Below are positions 59,478-64,000 of a stretch of 64,000 nucleotides of DNA, piece after piece; the first letter of the stretch is position 1, and each line of letters opens with the position of its first letter. The notes under the pieces are model-generated. The model did no database searches. It had not been told where the DNA came from and worked only from the letters and a program-made list of their open reading frames with translations. The DNA comes from Sinonovacula constricta (Eukaryota > Mollusca > Bivalvia > Cardiida > Solecurtidae), in the NCBI GenBank assembly GCA_007844125.1, contig CM017571.1, positions 29,997,850 through 30,061,849 of the forward strand, in the 5' to 3' direction. Position numbers and translations under genes: made by a program.

Positions 59478-60275
59478 GTACTCACTGTAAAAAACTGTGT
59501 GGTTATATGGTGGCCTCTCACACCATTAATTTATCAGTTAGATGCACTCACTGTAAACAGAACTGTGGGGTTATATGGTGGCCTCTCACCCCATTAATTT
59601 ATCAGTTAGATGCACTCACTGTAAAAAGAACTGTGGGGTTATATGGTGGCCTCTCACACCATTAATTTATCAGTTAGATGCACTCACTGTAAAAAGAACT
59701 GTGGGGTTATATGGTGGCCTCTCACACCATTAATTTATCAGTTAGATGCACTCACTGTAAAAAACTGTGGGGTTATATGGTGGCCTCTCACACCATTAAT
59801 TTATCAGATGCAGTCACTGTAAAAAACTGTGGGGTTATATTGTGGCCTCTCACACCATTAATTTATCAGTTAGATGCACTCACTGTAAAAAGAACTGTGT
59901 GGTTATATGGCGGCCTCTCACACCATTAATTTATCAGTTAGATGCACTCACTGTAAAAAGAACTGTAGGGTTATATGGTGGCCTCTCACACCATAAATTA
60001 TCAGTTAGATGCACTCACTGTAAAAAACTGTGGGGTTATATGGTGGCCTCTCACACCATTAATTTATCAGTTAGATGCACTCACTGTAAAAAAAAACTGT
60101 GGGGTTATAATGTGGCCTCTTACACCATTAATTTATCAGTTAGATGCACTCACTGTAAAACAAACTGTGTGGTTATATGGCGGCCTCTCACCCCATTAAT
60201 TTATCAGTTAGATGCACTCACTGTAAAAACCTGTGGGGTTATATGGTGGCCTCTCACACAATTAATGTACTAGTT
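59478..60275 (+). repeat. 62-68-bp minisatellite, about 12-13 units
   Basis: Each unit runs GATGCACTCACTGTAAAAAG, AACTGTGGGGTTATATGGTG, GCCTCTCACACCATTAATTT, ATCAGTTA. Length differences come mainly from the A run and an optional GAAC. The units are highly similar, so the array is young. Open frames of up to 143 codons pass through it only because unit lengths shift the frame. Confidence 0.93.
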
Positions 60276-61061
60276 AGCTATTGGTGCCAAAACCTTTGAC
60301 CATTTACTAATAGGGCTTGAAAACAATCCAAGTTTTTTTCTCTAGACATCGCTTTAAAGTATTCTTACAACATCCTAGACTGAAAAAAAGAACTGTGAAT
60401 ATTTTCAGATTGGCTGTCAGTGATATTCTATAACAGAATTAAGGAATCACAACAAAACTGCCACCCTAAAATAAATAGAACTTTGGTTAAATTTCAGGAA
60501 TCACATCAAATGTGAAAAAGGAAGCAAAACTTCATGACACTGACCAAAAAAAGAAAGCAAGCACTCTAAAAAAATAAATATTTCAATTAATTCAACTTAA
60601 TTAATTCATCTAGACTCAGTACTTAATACTAAATATGTTTTTAGTTTACAATACGGATACAGTTAATGTCAATCCAAAAACAGTAACTTAACACTAAAGA
60701 GAAGACAAACAACACTTTTTCTTTCAAAAGTAAAAATAACTTACCTTAACTGAAGTTTGAAAAATCCATACTATCAACATTATACATTACACTGATAACA
60801 ATCCTCTTGTCCTTACATGCATATACAAACTGTGAACAAGTAATGAGAGCCATAAAGACACTTCACACACAACACTATACACCATGATCCGTACCATGCT
60901 ATATTTAATAATAAGTATTACAATAAATAATAAAGTATTAGATATATATTTTTGTAATTTGCTAATAAATATGCACAGATATCAAAGCTTAAGACTCAGC
61001 AGTGTTGCTTCTCATATAGATAAACTTGCTAAGTGACTGGCTGCCAATCTGGATCTGTACT

Positions 61062-61373
61062 ATTTGTTTATGTTTAATGGGGTTTATCGTCCCACCAACA
61101 GTATTACAGTTATCTGGAGAAGGTGTCCACTTGAAGCAGATATAGTGCTGCCTTCTCTGTGTATAGCATGCCATGAACAGTGGGCATGATAACACTCCCA
61201 GTCACATTATCCTGACACCGGGCTAACCAGTTGTGGAACTACCCTTATATTTGCTTGAGCATTAGCAAGGGAGCTATACCACTAACTTTTTGAACGACTT
61301 TGGTTTGAACCCAGGGCCTCCTGTACCTGGAGCCGACACTCTATTGATAGCGCTACAAGGTCCAGTATACTAT
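61062..61373 (-). mobile_element. tRNA-derived SINE, family A, full-length copy
   Basis: Tail TTTATGTTTAATGGGGTTTA, CGTCCCACCAACAGTATTAC, middle GAAGCAGATATAGTGCTGCC, core CAGTCACATTATCCTGACAC, B box region GGTTTGAACCCAGGG and head CTCTATTGATAGCGCTAC in reverse. Confidence 0.75.
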
Positions 61374-62097
61374 TTGTTTTAATATTGCAGGGTATGATAA
61401 GGATATCAACACTCTTGTCATTTTTTGAATAAGTCAAGATCACATAGATGTGGTAAGTAGTGGGTGTATATTGTGGCGTGAAACCAATTGTAATTTCTTA
61501 GAGCTTCCAAGAAGCTCATGAATTATTACTTTGTTTGTAGGTCAATAGTCTTACCCTTGTCCACATGATAGAAATATGCCACTCATCTTACCGAAAGAGC
61601 AGGAAATGGCTGTTACATTTCTGTAGTTCAATTAAAGGTACTTTCTGTAAGAATGTGTGGGTGTAAATTGCGATGTGAGTCAGTAGTTGTCCTTACACCT
61701 TCCTGGATAATTATAAATACAATTGTATTTCATCATTTGTCTCGAAAAATATTAACTGGTATCTGACAGCTGTGCAAAGGAGATGAAAAAAGTAAACCCA
61801 TGTCCAGTTGAATAGAACACGTCAGTCAAGTTTCCTGTTTTAATTGAAGGGTGGCTTTGTTTTCAAAACCTGCTACATTGAAAAACCAACTTTTACCAGA
61901 ATGTTATCCCAGGAAAACAAAACGGTATGGGTGAATGTGGGTTCTGACTGTGACCCCACCCATGACACGGGTAAATCCAGACAATTAACTGTCAATGCAT
62001 AAAATTTGGTAATCGTGAATATTTTTGAGAATCTGATTTTAACAAAAAAGTTCAACAACTTTGGTGCTGACAAGAAGGTCCTGACAAAAGCTCAATT

Positions 62098-62405
62098 TTT
62101 TTTGTTTGTTTGTTGGGTTAATCGTCCCACCAACAATATTTCAGTTATCTGGAGATGGTATTTACTTGAAGCAGATATAGTGCTGCCTTCACTGTGTACA
62201 ACATGCTGTGAACACCTGACATGATACTGCACCCAGTCACATTATTCTAACACATGCCAACCAGTCGTGGAACTACCCTTACATTTGCTTAAGCAATAGA
62301 AAAGGAGCTGTATCAATACCATTTTTAACGACTTTGGTATGTCTTCTTGGTCCTGGATTGAACCAGGGGCCTCCCATATCTTTGGTAGAGCGTCATGATT
62401 CCTCG
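62098..62405 (-). mobile_element. tRNA-derived SINE, family A copy
   Basis: TTTTTTTGTTTGTTTGTTGG, ATCGTCCCACCAACAATATT, GAAGCAGATATAGTGCTGCC, core CAGTCACATTATTCTAACAC, B-box region GGATTGAACCAGGGG. The head is damaged after 62385. Confidence 0.72.
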
Positions 62406-63307
62406 GACCATGTGTCCATCTAGCATGCAAACCAATCACTATTAAAGCATTAACAAGAAAGACATCCAAGGCGTCACAGAAAGCACGACCTTAAAGCATG
62501 AAGATCCAATCTGAGCACAATGGTACTTTCCACTGTTTTTTGTTGAGTTCAGGTTTGAGCCAAGGTGTCCTGAGAGCAAGAAGATGAATATTCTTTGAGC
62601 CAGATCTGCTACTCTGCTTTCTTCCTTGATCTCGGCTACAGTTTTTGTCACTGCAAGCTGCAGTGTTTAGTTAGGCATTCGTTTCTTTAGCAACAAAACT
62701 TAAAATCCCACCACATCGCTGTGAATTCCAGTAATTGCCTGCTACATTAATGACATCTATTTTTGCAAGATTTCCCTTTCCTTACAGCAGAACCCATTTA
62801 ATGCTTTCACTATTATAGGCTTTGGTAAAAACCTTGTGATGTAAGGGCTACATGGCTACAGCAAATTTAAAGGGTTATTGGATGACTTTTCTATCTAGGT
62901 TGTTCATATTTTACAGAAGAAGGTAAAAAATCTATTTTTTCATCTGTGAACTAATAAATTATTTTTTGATCTTGTTTTAAAATTAAACAATAATTTCATG
63001 CAATTGTTACATAGTTATTATCTTTGTTAAATAGATGCTTTAATTAGTATTGTTTGTATATAGAATAGTTTAGCTTCTGATTTTAGTTAAAATAGTTTCT
63101 GTTGACCTATCAACATTATATTGCTCTAATCTGAAACTTGATATCAACCTTTATCAGGGAATTTTGGGAGTAAATTTGTCAAGTTTACAGCCATTATTGG
63201 GTCATATTACTAAAGGGAAAAAAGATTCTTTTCCTTATTTTTATATTTTTAATGAAAAATATACAAATGGGACAAAAGAATATTGCAGGATCCTAGTTCA
63301 TTATCTA

Positions 63308-63361
63308 AACACACATGCACGCACACACACGAACACGCACACACGCGCACACACACACAAT
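63308..63361 (+). repeat. (CA)n microsatellite
   Basis: About 54 bp of CACACA with GC and GA interruptions (ACGCACACACACGAACACGC). Confidence 0.9.
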
Positions 63362-64000
63362 TTCCAAATGTCATAAAATAGTGGTGTTTTTTGTTGTTGT
63401 TCTTTTTTGTGTGTGCTTTTTTTTAATGTTTCCAATGCCAAGTATATAGGCTATTTCCCAACTTTTATAAAAACAACAACAACAACATCCCTGTTTATAG
63501 TCTGGTTTTCTGAAAGAAGCCAGCCAAACCAGTCTAATATCCTCCCGACTTCCGTCTAGCACCAACAGACAATCAGAAGGATACAGCCTCATCAACAAGA
63601 ACACCCTATTGACACCATTATTGTTGCCATGACATCCTGCAAACAATAAGCGATTAAAACAAACTGTCAGAGTTGTCATAATGCTATCCAATAAAGCATC
63701 AAAGACATTAGACTGAATATGTGGCTGAGAATACAAGCTTAATTGGTTAGACTATTTGCTGCAAACAGTTTAGTCAGCTGTATCTTTTAATTTGTTAGCT
63801 AAGTATTTAATAGTTTCGATGACCAATCAACAACAAAAAAAATAAAATACAGCTATTATCTCAATATTTTTTCTTCTCTCCTGGCTAGAATATCTTGTTT
63901 TTCCCCTCAATATACAATACTGACAAAGATTAATTAATTTCAACTAAAATAAACTTAACTACTTGTGCTGAAAACCTCATTATCAAACAATAGGCAATAT

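Larger units (their letters stand above)
55755..64000 (-). other. Probable OSBP intron (no exon seen)
   Basis: OSBP continues upstream of 55754 in gene sense, since the exon there begins at an acceptor in phase 0 mid-protein. I looked for sequences encoding the preceding linker (around the conserved NERATLFRITSN region) and PH domain on the minus strand and did not find them. The stretch holds SINEs, a minisatellite, a MITE copy, and family F and E repeats, listed separately. Confidence 0.55.

Noticed and set aside
59468..60273. Cys-rich repetitive ORFs
   Set aside because: They follow the minisatellite DNA in shifting frames and have no start or splice context.

Overview
This is a eukaryotic nuclear window, AT-rich and intron-rich, with no bacterial-type operons. 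Three interrupted protein genes, spliced here by hand from GT/GC-AG boundaries and reading phase, make up the coding content. The tRNA-headed SINEs, the bivalve-style tandem-core mobile element and the 1-10 kb introns suggest a mollusc, most likely a bivalve. That assignment is inference from repeat types I recall, not from a search.

Layout. (1) 1-13153, minus strand: the first seven coding exons of a TBC-like (Rab-GAP-fold) protein, running off the left edge. (2) 13154-13269: a 116-bp gap between divergent start codons, so probably one shared bidirectional promoter. (3) 13270-29215, plus strand: a complete 13-exon B3GLCT gene, the ER beta-1,3-glucosyltransferase that caps O-fucose on thrombospondin type 1 repeats. 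It has a signal peptide, a DDD motif, a C-terminal HNDL retrieval-type signal and one apparent 1-nt frameshift in exon 12. (4) 29216-39446: no recognisable gene; it holds the 3' flank of B3GLCT and presumably the 3' UTR of the convergent next gene. (5) 39447-55754, minus strand: the last ten coding exons of an oxysterol-binding protein (OSBP), covering the linker helix region, an FFAT-type VAP-binding motif and the full lipid-transfer domain with the EQVSHHPP fingerprint. Its N-terminal PH-domain exons are not seen up to 64000, so 55755-64000 is read as OSBP intron.

The introns are dense with mobile DNA: at least three tRNA-derived SINE families (one copy with an intact 11-bp target duplication); a four-copy MITE family starting TTAA-AGGTGG; a non-autonomous piggyBac-type element with perfect 17-bp inverted repeats; a Helentron/pearl-like element with 146-bp tandem cores and a 3' hairpin; a broken pogo/Tigger-type transposase; a non-LTR reverse transcriptase remnant; several foldbacks; and two roughly 0.8-1 kb minisatellites, one built of tRNA A-box-like units.

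There is no sign of an operon-like or defence system. The three genes act in different parts of the endomembrane system (Rab-type regulation, ER glycosylation, ER-Golgi sterol/PI4P exchange), but I see no evidence that they work together. The most checkable novelties are the frameshift in B3GLCT, a 72-bp duplication that copies an OSBP splice acceptor and would create a truncating alternative exon start, the apparent lack of both catalytic fingers in the TBC-like protein, and the arrayed nuclear-receptor-like motifs in the Helentron-like element.
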